Positions 25,101-35,585 of a stretch of 64,000 nucleotides of DNA are shown one piece after another. The notes under the pieces were generated by a model. That model did no database searches. It was not told where the DNA came from and saw nothing but the letters and a program-made list of their open reading frames with translations. Position numbers and translations under genes: made by a program. This DNA is from Caprimulgus europaeus (Eukaryota > Chordata > Aves > Caprimulgiformes > Caprimulgidae), in NCBI GenBank assembly GCA_907165065.1, contig OU015523.1:20797834-20861833 (forward strand), given 5' to 3'. The first letter of the stretch is position 1, and each line of letters opens with the position of its first letter.

Positions 25101-28100
25101 GGTGGTACATATGCACCACTTCCCAAAGATGACAATGCTGATGATGCAAAAAAGTATGAGGTAAGATTTGCAGTATCCACACACAAGTTGCACACCTGTT
25201 CTAAGCTCCTTGTCACAGATAGCTCAACATACTAAAGCCTACACCATGTTCAGATACCTAAAATTGAAACTAAATCATTGTGCCTGATTCCTGTGGTCTG
25301 ATCAAGAGCTTCTGAACTTCCCTTCAGAGGGACTTGACTTGCTCCACCAACTAGACAAAGTCAGGTAGCATATCATTTAACTGAAGTGGCATTAGGATGC
25401 AGCACTCAATTTTCATTTGAAAGACTAGAGGTAAACCAGTTGGAAAATTTCAGCTGCAACTTATGTCTTGAAGACAAACTTTCACAATTTTCCAAACTTT
25501 TATGAGGATACATTTTTTCCCTTGTATGTTACTAATTAATCAGTTCTTATTTGTCAGTATTTCAGTGCTAGCATCCATGTGATTTGCAGATGTGACAACA
25601 ATACAACATACACTAGAATACATGTATTGGGACTAAAAGCCTTACCTGTAATTCTGCCAATTTTGCCTTTATACTTCTGGCCAACAAAACCAGCTATATG
25701 AGCCCCCAGACTGACACCAATCATATACATACTGTCAAGAGAAGCTCCATCCACCTAGCAAGGGAAAATAAAAACAAAGTCACAATCACACACATGGTTA
25801 ACTGAATAGACATCAGTAGGCTGATTTAGTTCTCACTTTTTGACAGTACTCTCTAACTTTTAAAACAAATGGAAATTACAAAGTTCTTTTCAGTTTGCCA
25901 TTCTATACTAGATAAACAGTGTAGTAATTATGAAATTATTTGACCAGAAAAATGTAAAAAGGAAGCTTGAGTTACATTTCTTCCAAACTGTCACACTAGT
26001 TAGAAGGGAAGCAGGGGAGGAAGAGGAAGACATTTACCAGATACGAGAAAGATGAACCAAAACTATGAACTAGGGGAAAAAAAAAATCTCCTGCCTTATC
26101 CTTCCAATAAAATAAATTAAAACCATTAACACTTATGCCATAGAACCACTTAATAATGGTGCCAAATGCATATCTGCAGGAAAGCCTTTAGACATTAAGT
26201 CTACAGAGCTGGCAGTATTTAAAAAAAAAATACTGAAGAACTCTGAAACAGTATCAGCAGACCGGAGAGAATATCTGCAAAGTGATGGGATGATATGTAG
26301 AATCTGATATATTAATGCATCTCAAAATGAATTAACAAAGCCCTAATGACAGCTTGCAAGTATGAAACTGATAGCTGTGGGAAAAAAACATACCACACTA
26401 CCATCACCTTGATGACTCTAACAACAAGACTGGCCCAAGTGTGTCTTGCAGTCATTGCTTTGTCATGCAGATGTGTAACCAGCAATTAACCAAAAAATCT
26501 GCATCAAGAAATTTGCAAAATACATATTTTAATCCACTCTGGATTGGACTGTTCTTATAGTTCTATTTTATTTTTCTGTTCTATAACAATAAATTTACTT
26601 TCATAATTACAAACTGTTATCAGTATATCTAGTTCCAGAGGGCAGATTCTGATAGGCTGCCTTTTCTTTCACCTCATCCTTTACCAAAACACTCGGCTTC
26701 ATACTCAAATTCCACATGAAAATTTTCTTACTGCACTGCATTCAAAATTTTCTGAGAGTGGCTTGAAAAAAGAAGTGGTGAGAACAGAAGAAAAATCAAG
26801 TTATAAATGTAACAATGGTATAAATGAAATTATAACATTTTTTGTTAATTAGATTAAGCAATAAATCTAAAGCCCAGTTAAGACTCCTGACATTAACAAT
26901 TGTTTCAATTGTTTCACCTCTAGAATCAGGAAGTTTATAACATTTTGGAAAAAACATTTATATCTCTGTCAGTGATTTCTTCTTCATTTAAACTCTTTAA
27001 TTACAGTAGTTTAACACTAAAAAGAGTAGTGGAATGTTTTTATAAAATTTTAATGTGGAATACTATTTGAACATAGAATCATAGAATAGTTTGGTTGGAA
27101 AAGACCATTACGATCCTCTAGTCCAACCGTAAGCCTAGCATTGCCAAGTTCACTGCTAAAGCGTGTCCCCAGGTACCATATCTACACGTCCTTTGAATAC
27201 CTCCAGGGATGGTGACTCCACCACTGCCCTGGGCAGCTTGTTCCAATGCTTGACAACCCTTTCAGTGAATAATTTTTTCCTAATATCCAACCTAAACCTC
27301 CCCTGGCACAACTTGAGGCCATTTCCTCTTGTCCTATAGCTTGTTACTTGGAAGAAGAGACCAATCCCCACCTCGCTGCACCCTCCTTTCAGGTAGTTTT
27401 AGAGAGGGACAAGGTCTCCCCTCAGCCTCCTTTTCTCCAGACTAAACAACCCCAGTTCCCTCAGCCACTCCTCATAAGACCTGTTCTCCAGCCCCTTCAC
27501 CAGCTTTGCTGTCCTTCTTTGCCCACACTCCAGCTCCTTTCACCTCCCCACTGTTGCATTCACTCTTTCCAGAAGGCCAAAAGCTTCTAGGTGGCTAAAG
27601 AAATCAGATGCGCTCTGTAGATATACTTCAGTGAAAGGGAAATAAGAACTAGGTGAAGTTAGACATATGCACTAATAACTGCATGCAAAGTTAGTAAATA
27701 ATTTGGTAAAGAAATGTCATGTGATACTGTTCACTGGGCTTCTCTTTAGACTTATTTTAAATATCCATTCCACCCAAACTATGATATTTAAACGTATTCA
27801 GCACAGATACAACTCTACCTTACCAGCATCTGGTCAACATAGTTCTTCAGTATTTCTGCAACTTTTCTGCAGTTTTCAACAGCAGTTATATAATTCACAG
27901 TTGTTGCACCACGATTCCAATCAACTATAATGAGATTAATATCCTCTGAAGACAGTAAAAGCTCCTTGATGTCACCTAGCCATGCTGGTGGAGATCCTGT
28001 TGGTCTGAAGCCATGAATAACAAAGACAATTTTCTTGGAGACACTAAGGTACTCAGATGCAGTGACATTATGTTCAATGAGTCTCTCAGAACAATTGGGA

Positions 28101-31100
28101 TTTTCCCTTGTGTATAGCAGTAATTGGACTCGGAGTTCTGTTCCAGATAAAGCATTGCCTATATTAAGATCTGTAAATTCAGGACATTTTTTCTCCTCAT
28201 CTGAAAAAGATTAAAATGTTAAGACAGTCATTTGATGAGTTAGACCACCTGTAATACCACCTCTTCACTTTTCTTGCCACATTTTTACAGTAAAAGTGAA
28301 GAAATTCCATTTTATTCACTGTAGACCTTTGGAATAAAGTGCCAGAATGTGCACTGAACGAGAAGCCACAGTTTAACTAATGACTCTGCAGTTACCACTA
28401 TGCTCCTCTGAACCCTTCAAATACAAAATCAGCCTTTCTAATCGTTCCCAAACAACATATTTTCTCCATAACAAATCCAAATTAGTAGTTCTTGTTGGTA
28501 ACATCCTTTGTGTGACCATCCAATGTAGGTTCTCAGAATTTTTTTCCGAACAGCGTGCGTTGTATGAACAGGAAGACTGTTGTGGCTGTTTCTTCCTCTT
28601 TCAGACAAGGTGTCAAAGTTGCCAATGCTTAGGCCTTATTGTTTGATCTAGCGATAAGAAACAGTTGCCTGACAGTACGGGGATGATCTAGAACCATTCC
28701 TTAGTTTTGGACCACCATAAGGACACCACTACCAAGAAACAAAGAAAGAAGAAAAAAAGGATTCTGTTCTGAGTTTGGAAAAATAAGAATCTGTAAGGTC
28801 AATGTACATAATGGCACAAGAAAAACTGCAGTATTGAACATTTCTGTATTTGGACAGTTATACAAGGTTAAGCTGTAGATCAGTCAGGATCAACAAGAGG
28901 ATGGAAATTGTCAAAAGCATCTAAAAAGACTTAATTTTTCCCCTGTGTGCTTATCAACATGAAAAGTTAACACTTTAAAAAGTGTCCTTTGGCTACTGAG
29001 GTCACACTGTATGGATAAGCCTCTTCAGGTTTCTAGGCAAAATGCTGATGCCCATCACAGTTCTTCTGTATGGCCTCTTCACCTTCGCTGCGGTGTTAGC
29101 TGGTGTAAGGCCAAAGAAATTTAGACCAATGTCTTGACTTCTAGCGGGCTACACTACTTCACTCAAAGCTTTTGTTTGATATTTGATGGCACCTTTCTCT
29201 ATTTTCCTGTCATTAACCACTTCGTAAAACAAGAGTCAGTCAGCTTCTAGAAAGCAAAACTAGGAAGAGAAATAGCACCTACTCAGTTCCTTAAAAAATA
29301 ATAAAAACAGTAACCTGAATTTCTCAGAATTTTTGAATCGCAGGAGAAGCAGTACCAGCTCTTCTCCTTTTCCCAGCAAACAGCTGGCTGGCGGAACTGA
29401 ATCCACCACACTCACACATCTGAGACAGACAGAGAGCCCTCACCAGTTTATAAAGCTGCAAAGTGCTGGGGTTTGACAAGGTATCTGAGAAATGTGTTTG
29501 ATACTATAGTGCAGATATAAACAAAGTTTAAAAATGTTAATTACAACACTTAATATGCAGCAAAGAAGTTGTAAAGACATTAATTAACTTAGGGAACTAG
29601 ATCAATCACCTCTAGGCCAAAGAAAGTATCTACAATGACTATACCAGCCACCTCTGGACTGGACATCACAAAAAATAATGGATATTTGCAAACCAGAGCA
29701 GGGGTGAAGTTACGGAGTGTTAGAAATGGCCTGAAGCTTCCTATCTCAAATCAATCAGACAAAAGTTTCATATCTCTCATCAACTTATCATAGATGACAA
29801 TAGCTACAATTATTACATCTGGGAAAAGCTAGAATTGCCTGTATTTCAAAATAAATATCACAATTCTCCTCATTTAGACATAACTGAGTAATTTACATAA
29901 CTTTTACTGTGATTACTGGACAGGTTTATTAACTAACTAGTGATACAGGAAGCCAACTCAGTTTCACTGCTGAGACTTATCCAAGAAGTTCTGAAATTAA
30001 GAACTGTTCATCTGCAGTTGCCTTGAATTTAAGGAAAATAATATTCAAGAACCTGGTAAAATGTCATACATGTGACGTGATACTGAGATGCTAATAGAAT
30101 GTGCCACATTTCATCTCTAGTTTCTATATAATGATATACAATAATAAAACTAGAAGAGAAATTCTATTACAAAATGTCATATACAAAGCTAAATGATAAA
30201 AAAGTCACTTGATTACATTTTTTCTATTCAGATTCAAAACTTCCACATAAAACAATTTTTGCCTAATGCTGTTATTAAATCCAAATTTAATCACTGATCC
30301 TTGTAATTCACTCCTACATTTCTAACACAGAAAAGATTCATGCTAAGATATTATAAATGCTGAAGTGTTCCTCCATATCAGTTTATGCTTTGATTTCCTA
30401 TCATTTGATTGGCAGAAATAGCAATTAATTTTTCTAAAGTCAATGGAATGACAGTGACATAAACCAAAGGCACAGTCTGGTCCATGGAAGCGAGAAATCT
30501 GTCACAAGGAAATTATTTTAACTGATTAAACCTATTTAGTAGCTGGGAAACGTCAAAGGAAAACAACTCGCTTACTTATGGACGTTAAGTGACAGCAGAG
30601 TTATTCTTTGAAAAATAAATAGAGAAAAAGAGATAATTTATTTACTGTGGAATAAGTACTATAAATAGATTTATAGATTTAATACTTTGAATTATTGAGT
30701 GAGTTAATCTTTTGAAAGTTATTTTTGATTGATTACTGGAAGGAATACCCAGCTGCCCTTTGTACACGCTTGTGGGAGTACTCACATACATTTTTCTGTA
30801 CAGTCAGAACATACAGATAGGTGTTGGGCAGTTACCTATGCAGTTTAACTCAGTTAATATAGACTTTTAACTTTCCTGTATACATCTGTAAGCTTTGTAA
30901 GTATCTTCTGTGGTCAAAAAGAGTAAAACCTTAAGTGCACACTGACTTTTTTGTAACTAAATTTTACTATTTAAAGCATAGCACATAACTGGAAAACTGG
31001 TCAACCTATCAAATCAGCAGTAAACAATAAACTTACGTTAATATGTTAAAAGTATTTCACAATTACCTCTTTACTTCATACAAAGTACACATACCTGAGT

Positions 31101-31387
31101 GCGTCTCTGTGCAAAGTGCAGCCAGAGATAAAGTATCAGGCTTTGTTCTATTTACTTTAAAATGAAAACCTATGTCTCGGTTTTAAAGTAATCAAATTCT
31201 CTTTACTAAATGCCTGCTCTGTTAGGCATGATTCAAAAGGTTTAATCTTTTGGTCAATTTAAATGAAGGGATATTAATTTTTAATGCTTGAACAAAGCCA
31301 AAAGACTACGTTGAAAAGAACAAGCTAATGGTTCTTACCTGATTTCACCCAGTATATCAAACAGATGAAGAAACACAATTTCAGCAT
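10022..31387 (-). CDS. LIPI: lipase I / membrane-associated phosphatidic acid-selective phospholipase A1 beta, complete
   Basis: Secreted or membrane-associated phospholipase of the pancreatic lipase family; LIPI and its paralogue LIPH release the sn-1 acyl chain of phosphatidic acid to give 2-acyl lysophosphatidic acid. Ten coding exons (31387-31339, 28200-27824, 25754-25646, 23430-23329, 21850-21761, 18742-18575, 17012-16920, 14550-14439, 14064-13891, 10112-10022) sum to 1365 bp, 454 codons plus stop, with every junction in phase. Visible features: signal peptide [16 protein letters not shown] (1-16); FVIHGFRP oxyanion-loop region (about 80); nucleophile elbow GVSLGAH with Ser157; LDPAGP with Asp181; CDHQRSV with His251; a Cys-rich segment after His; and a C-terminal PLAT-like half ending [11 protein letters not shown]. 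The human protein is about 460 residues. LIPH is the alternative, but synteny with RBM11 and ABCC13 decides for LIPI. No damage is seen. Confidence 0.95.
10113..13890 (-). other. LIPI: LIPI intron 9
   Basis: AT-rich intron with a short CA repeat at about 10712-10730. A 61-codon open stretch at about 10399-10218 follows a CAG and could mimic an exon, but no family was recognised. Confidence 0.7.
13891..14064 (-). CDS. LIPI: LIPI coding exon 9
   Basis: Encodes [14 protein letters not shown] to [15 protein letters not shown], aligning by eye with the human VKILAQFY...LKSL segment. Donor AAAG|GTAAGT. Confidence 0.92.
14439..14550 (-). CDS. LIPI: LIPI coding exon 8
   Basis: Start of the C-terminal beta domain: [17 protein letters not shown] and [13 protein letters not shown]. 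Acceptor tttggtag, donor ATAG|GTATGT. Confidence 0.9.
14551..18574 (-). other. LIPI: LIPI introns 6-7 region
   Basis: Apart from exon 7, AT-rich intronic sequence. An A-rich run of AAAT/AAAC units at about 17738-17770. No gene or mobile element recognised. Confidence 0.6.
16920..17012 (-). CDS. LIPI: LIPI coding exon 7
   Basis: Encodes [10 protein letters not shown] to [12 protein letters not shown], the usual end of the catalytic domain. Donor TGCA|GTGAGT. Confidence 0.92.
18575..18742 (-). CDS. LIPI: LIPI coding exon 6 (catalytic His)
   Basis: Begins [12 protein letters not shown]; His251 completes the triad. Then come the Cys-containing loop ([17 protein letters not shown]) and SCPVLG. 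Two adjacent AGs are possible acceptors; only the one at 18744-18743 keeps the frame open. Confidence 0.93.
19752..21674 (+). mobile_element. CR1 LINE with a 497-codon open reverse-transcriptase frame
   Basis: 5'-truncated CR1 on the plus strand in LIPI intron 5, antisense to LIPI. The open frame 19752-21245 covers the endonuclease-RT linker ([14 protein letters not shown]), fingers ([17 protein letters not shown]), box A ([13 protein letters not shown]), [18 protein letters not shown] and the catalytic [10 protein letters not shown] one-base loss near 21230 shifts the frame, so the expected [11 protein letters not shown] continuation is out of phase. The 3' UTR ends with the CR1 tail ATTCTATGATTCTAT at 21659-21674. 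The endonuclease is missing, so it cannot move by itself. Confidence 0.93.
21761..21850 (-). CDS. LIPI: LIPI coding exon 5
   Basis: Reads [17 protein letters not shown] and then [11 protein letters not shown], matching the family motif before the lid. A CR1 element ends 86 bp downstream of its donor. Confidence 0.95.
21851..23328 (-). other. LIPI: LIPI intron 4
   Basis: AT-rich intron, nothing recognisable. Confidence 0.6.
23329..23430 (-). CDS. LIPI: LIPI coding exon 4 (catalytic Asp)
   Basis: Begins by completing a Gly codon, then [18 protein letters not shown]; Asp181 is the second triad member. VDVIHSD follows, conserved in the family. Confidence 0.95.
23575..23775 (-). mobile_element. 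CR1-like reverse-transcriptase fragment
   Basis: Minus strand reads [20 protein letters not shown] and [13 protein letters not shown], the box A region of CR1 RT. It is a short fragment truncated on both sides, in LIPI intron 3. Confidence 0.8.
24008..24322 (+). mobile_element. 5'-truncated avian ERVL-type LTR
   Basis: Shares with the LTRs at 45223 and 45942 the stretch TTGCTCCTCTGGGATCGTTA, GGTCAGTGGGTGGTGAGCAG, AATTGTTCTTATCTCAACC-like R region and the pyrimidine/G-rich end. The 5' third is absent. In LIPI intron 3, antisense to LIPI. Confidence 0.8.
24323..25645 (-). other. LIPI: rest of LIPI intron 3
   Basis: AT-rich, with a short AACC tandem repeat near 24752-24770. Nothing else recognised. 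Confidence 0.5.
25646..25754 (-). CDS. LIPI: LIPI coding exon 3 (catalytic Ser)
   Basis: Encodes residues 143-178 with the GxSxG elbow GVSLG; Ser157 is the predicted nucleophile. Donor ACAG|GTAAGG. Confidence 0.95.
27073..27536 (-). mobile_element. CR1 3' fragment
   Basis: Minus orientation: begins on the plus strand with ATAGAATCATAGAATAGTTT (inverse of the CR1 tail), followed by the 3' UTR and the C-terminal end of ORF2 ([38 protein letters not shown]). Lies in LIPI intron 2. Confidence 0.92.
27824..28200 (-). CDS. LIPI: LIPI coding exon 2
   Basis: A 377-bp exon (residues 17-142) after a pyrimidine-rich acceptor (ctttttcag). It carries the YTRENPNCS region, an NVT sequon at residues 61-63, [17 protein letters not shown] and the [10 protein letters not shown] strand typical of the lipase fold. 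Confidence 0.95.
28201..31338 (-). other. LIPI: LIPI intron 1
   Basis: AT-rich intron of 3.1 kb, nothing recognisable. Confidence 0.6.
31339..31387 (-). CDS. LIPI: LIPI coding exon 1 (signal peptide)
   Basis: ATG at 31387-31385, chosen because it opens a 16-residue hydrophobic signal sequence. The donor TCAG|GTAAGA leaves one base of the next Asp codon. Confidence 0.9.
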
Positions 31388-34300
31388 GTGGAAATGGAGC
31401 AAAGCAATACGTAATATCCACAGACAAATGGCAAATCTAGTCTTTCCCTACAGCATGCTAGGCTTCTAACTGAATGCCACTAAAGAAGTAAGTGACTTGT
31501 AGAGTAGGAAGCAGAAAGCAAAGCTGTATTCAAGCTTCTGCAATTCCTGACTCCTCCTATTGAATGACTTCAGTAGGTAGGGTGGTTTCTGGTCTTTAAG
31601 GGTTGGGACTGGTTTTTAATCTATTTCCTTCTCTCTTTGGCTATCAGCAGATTTACATGTAAGCAATTGATGCTATGTATTACTGGCAACTCTGTTATAT
31701 GTGTGGAATTTAGGAAGCAGAGTAGCTAGAGGAACATCACATCAGAGATTCACCATGGGTATTTTTTTAAGCATGTCGTTCAACTGCAATTAGAGGCACT
31801 GAGTGGGCAAAAGAAACTTAGAAGAAAAAGTCATTGTGGTGACAGAAGGATTTTTCTGTAAGAACTTGAAAATAATTCTAAGAATGGTATCTCCATGGAG
31901 TAATTTTTGCACAAAATTATTTTCTGGCTTTTTCCAAGGAGTCATTCTCCAATCTAAATCCAGAGGAGGCTGTGAAAGCCTATATGAGAGGGATGGAGCT
32001 TAGAGTCCCACAAAGCTGATTCGCTGGGAATTTTGCATATGTCACTTAACTTCATTTCCTCTATGTCTCCAACTATAAAACAGATGAAGAAACATTTATT
32101 TTTGTGAAGCTCATTTATTTTCAAACCAATTCACTGCGTGAATACAAAAGGACAAACTTCAGTTTCTTGGAGTACCTGATGACGTGACGAGGCAGATAAA
32201 CTGTGCATTATTCAAGCGAGACATCCAGATGCTCAGTTTGCCTGTATCTGGCCCATAATTATTTCCACTGTAGGAGAAAGAAAATCAAACCATACCAATC
32301 ACATATGAGAGACACATCCCATAAATGTTTTTTTGCATAGTATATCCTTCACAGTGCTTCTAAACATAAGATCTAGGTCTCCTTTCCCATTCAACAACAG
32401 TTAAGAGTGTGTGTTGGTGTGTTTTGTTATTTACTTTTAAGTGATCAGTCTCTTCAGCTGGCTTTATGATTCTGAGGCGCTCAACAAAGCTGTGCTACAC
32501 AAGCTCCTGCAGCAGATGCCTTTTAGGAAATCTCTTCAGAGTCTTTTCCCCTTTGAATGCAGCCACAAGGAGAAGAAGGTGCAGGATATCCACTCATATG
32601 AAAATCAACTCAGTTTAACCAGTGACCTTTATTACTTTTTTGCTTCCATTTCTCAAATCTGTCACTAAGGCAGCTCTTGTTATTCCTTTGCATTCCCTCT
32701 TCATCGCAAATCTTTAACACTTTGTCTAACCATTATTACACAAGTATAGCCCTACTGACATTACTTATTACCTAGAACAAGTAATGGTACAGTGTCAGTT
32801 TGGCTCTTTCCCCTCTCTACTTTTTAATATAGATTATTGTTACAATAAAAACTTAATGCACCCAAGCAACCACGTTAGGCAGCTTCAGCATGCACTCAGT
32901 GTGCAGTACACTCTCATACAACACCAGTCAAAGCATGGAGAGCTCAACACCACTGAAAACTAACTGGTAGTAGCCCCAGTAAAATATCTGCTGTGCTTAT
33001 CCAATCACCTGATCTTACAAGAAATCTTACAGATGTAGCTTTACATATACCTAATGCCACTAGCTGTGAATAAATATGCACTTGTTCTCTTACACATAAA
33101 TGAGGAAAAGAAAGGAAATTTCAAGTTCCATCTTGAACTGAAAACCAGTAAGCCTAGCTCACATGTAACTAAAGAACTGCGTTATCATGTCGATATAATG
33201 ACCCATGAAAGTGTTTTAAAGCCCTCTGAAATCAGTCTCAGGAAAGGACTCCTTTACTAAATCAATGCCCAGAAAGTTTTGTGATATTAACCAGGATGTT
33301 GATCTAGTGCCTGTGGGACTCACCTCTCTGTCGTATGACAAGGAGACCTGGTTCACCAACAGTGGCACTTATGCCACTTAGAAATTAATAAATCTTAACT
33401 ACTGTTCCTGCATACACTGTAGTTTCTACTGATATCCCACTGTCAGGTAAGTCCTTCAAGGCGACTTGGAGTTTCAGATACATTGTCACAAACAGATGCG
33501 AGACCCTCAGAGTTCAGGCACAGCCCATCCCGCTTTGCCAGCTGACAATCAGAGTTACCTGCTCCGAAAGCACCTTATGCAAAACAGCGGAGGACGCTGG
33601 CACCGCCTCTCCAGCGCTCACAGTGTGTCCCCCAGTGCTCAGGACCTTTGGGAGTTGTACCTCCCAAACAAACCCTGACGCTCTGTGGAAATATCACAGT
33701 CTGCCAGCTATTAAAAAAACCTCCAGATCGGCCAAGTATTTAAGTTGAAAAAAATACATATAAACTTCATTTTATGACAGTCTATGATTACTGTGATTTA
33801 CAGGTAATAGAATGGCACTTTTACACTTGTTTACCCACAAAAGTTTCTGATAAAATAACAGCTGGAAACATTACAGCATGGTTTTCGAAATTAAGATCAA
33901 ATTCTTATGCAAGCGTTGATATCTTGATCTGTGGTCACGTGTAAATGTATTTCCCCTTCTGATCTTCTCTTTACCCCCAAGTATTTCATAATCTTGGGAA
34001 ATCCCATTCTCATAATAATTCTCATTTCTCTTACGAATCAAGCCACTTCTCCAGAAAAATTCCTCTCCAACCGCTAGCTTATGAGTGCTCCTCCCTTTCA
34101 AGGAAGATGAAATCACACCTAGCTTTTGCAATGTTTAACTATAAGAAAAAGATGTCTAAAGATGACAAAGGGAAAACCCCTGACTGGCTGGAAGAAATTT
34201 AAGACACATTACGCATTTGTTCTACACAGAGGTTTGTAATTCCTGTAAACTTATAATTCTTTTCTAAATAGACTTGACAAGTCAGTAACTAACCCTCCAT

Positions 34301-35029
34301 TAGAAAATTTATGGGTGCTGATGCAAAGCACACCATCTATGCTTGGTAAAAAAAATTTCTTAAATACTATTTTTCATATTGCCGTCATCAGCATGACTTC
34401 TAAAAATGTGCTCCTTTCTAAAATAACACCTTAAAATTTTATATGGAAGGTTAAATGTGCGTATGTGCTTGAACCCTGTTTGCAGCAACCATGCAACAGT
34501 GTTACAGGGCAGGTATAACCTCTGCTTTAAAAATAGCAAGCATATTCCAGTTCTGTTTAAATCTTGAGAAACATACAACATCCGACACTTTATGTGTGTA
34601 TTTTCTTAGTAAATATCACAACGCTTCATCACACTGATGACTAAAACACTTGAGGGCTTTAAATGTTTTTGAAGCACCTGGCACCTGGCCCTGCTCCAGC
34701 AGCTGCAGCGGCCACCGGCTCCATGAGGTGGGAAGCAGAGAAGGCAGCTTCTCAGCTCTGCTCTCCTATGGTCATGGGGTCTTCTCCTTGCCCTTCACTG
34801 CTCCTGCGTAGTCTCACACAGACGAGAAGGAAATATTCCAGGGGCACCCACACACCTATTCCCGATGTCAGGTTTCTGTACCATACACGCTTCCACTCGT
34901 AGCTCTGACAATAATTTTCTCCTCTGGTCAGCAGGTAAAACCCAGAGAAGAAAAAACGAAACACGCGTCTTAAAACGCTGAAATTCCTCACAGAACAACG
35001 GCACCAACCGGCTACACGCGTAGCGACTA
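31388..35029. other. LIPI-RBM11 intergenic region
   Basis: Divergent intergenic spacer containing the LIPI 5' UTR and upstream region. No CpG island at the LIPI end. No repeat or gene recognised; short open frames here look random. Confidence 0.5.
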
Positions 35030-35080
35030 TTAAATAACGCGGAGGCCCTGCTGCGGCCTCGAGAAGGCTCCAGTGGGGGC

Positions 35081-35104
35081 GGGACCGGGACCGGGACCGG
35101 GACC
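35081..35104 (+). repeat. (GGGACC)4 hexamer repeat, potential G-quadruplex
   Basis: Four exact GGGACC units directly before the 12-bp minisatellite. Four G-triplets spaced by ACC fit the usual G-quadruplex pattern. Confidence 0.85.
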
Positions 35105-35106
35105 CA

Positions 35107-35307
35107 CCGCCCCGCGTTCCGCCCCGCGTTCCGCCCCGCGTTCCGCCCCGCGTTCCGCCCCGCGTTCCGCCCCGCGTTCCGCCCCGCGTTCCGCCCCGCG
35201 TTCCGCCCCGCGTTCCGCCCCGCGTTCCGCCCCGCGTTCCGCCCCGCGTTCCGCCCCGCGTTCCGCCCCGCGTTCCGCCCCGCGTTCCGCCCCGCGTTCC
35301 GCCCCGC
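35107..35307 (+). repeat. 12-bp GC-rich minisatellite, about 16.75 copies
   Basis: Unit CCGCCCCGCGTT repeated without visible variation over 201 bp, ending about 177 bp before the RBM11 start codon. Each unit has three CpGs and a GC-box-like CCGCCCC. Because the unit is a multiple of three and has no stop, it opens several frames, so the repeat-coded ORFs there are artefacts. Confidence 0.97.
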
Positions 35308-35483
35308 TCCCCTCACGCCTCACGCGCGCGGCGCTTCACCCCTCACAGGAAGCGCTGCGGGCCCCGCCCGCCCGCGTTGCCAGGACACCCAGCCCGCACC
35401 CGCGCACGGCGCCGTGCTTTACGGCAGCGGGGGCGCTTCGCCTGTCCCCTCCCTCGGTGGGACCGGGCGGCGGCGGTGCCGCC

Positions 35484-35585
35484 ATGTCCTCGCCGGGGCG
35501 GTCCGAGGAGGCGGACCGGACGCTGTTCGTGGGGAACCTGGAGAGCCGCGTGCGGGAGGAGATCCTCTACGAGCTCTTCCTGCAG
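35484..35585 (+). CDS. RBM11: RBM11 coding exon 1
   Basis: Encodes MSSPGRSEEADRTLFVGNL (RNP2) to LYELFLQ. Donor GCAG|GTGGAG, phase 0. Confidence 0.95.

Noticed and set aside
33054..33678. 68- and 70-codon frames between LIPI and RBM11
   Set aside because: No recognisable protein, promoter or splice structure.
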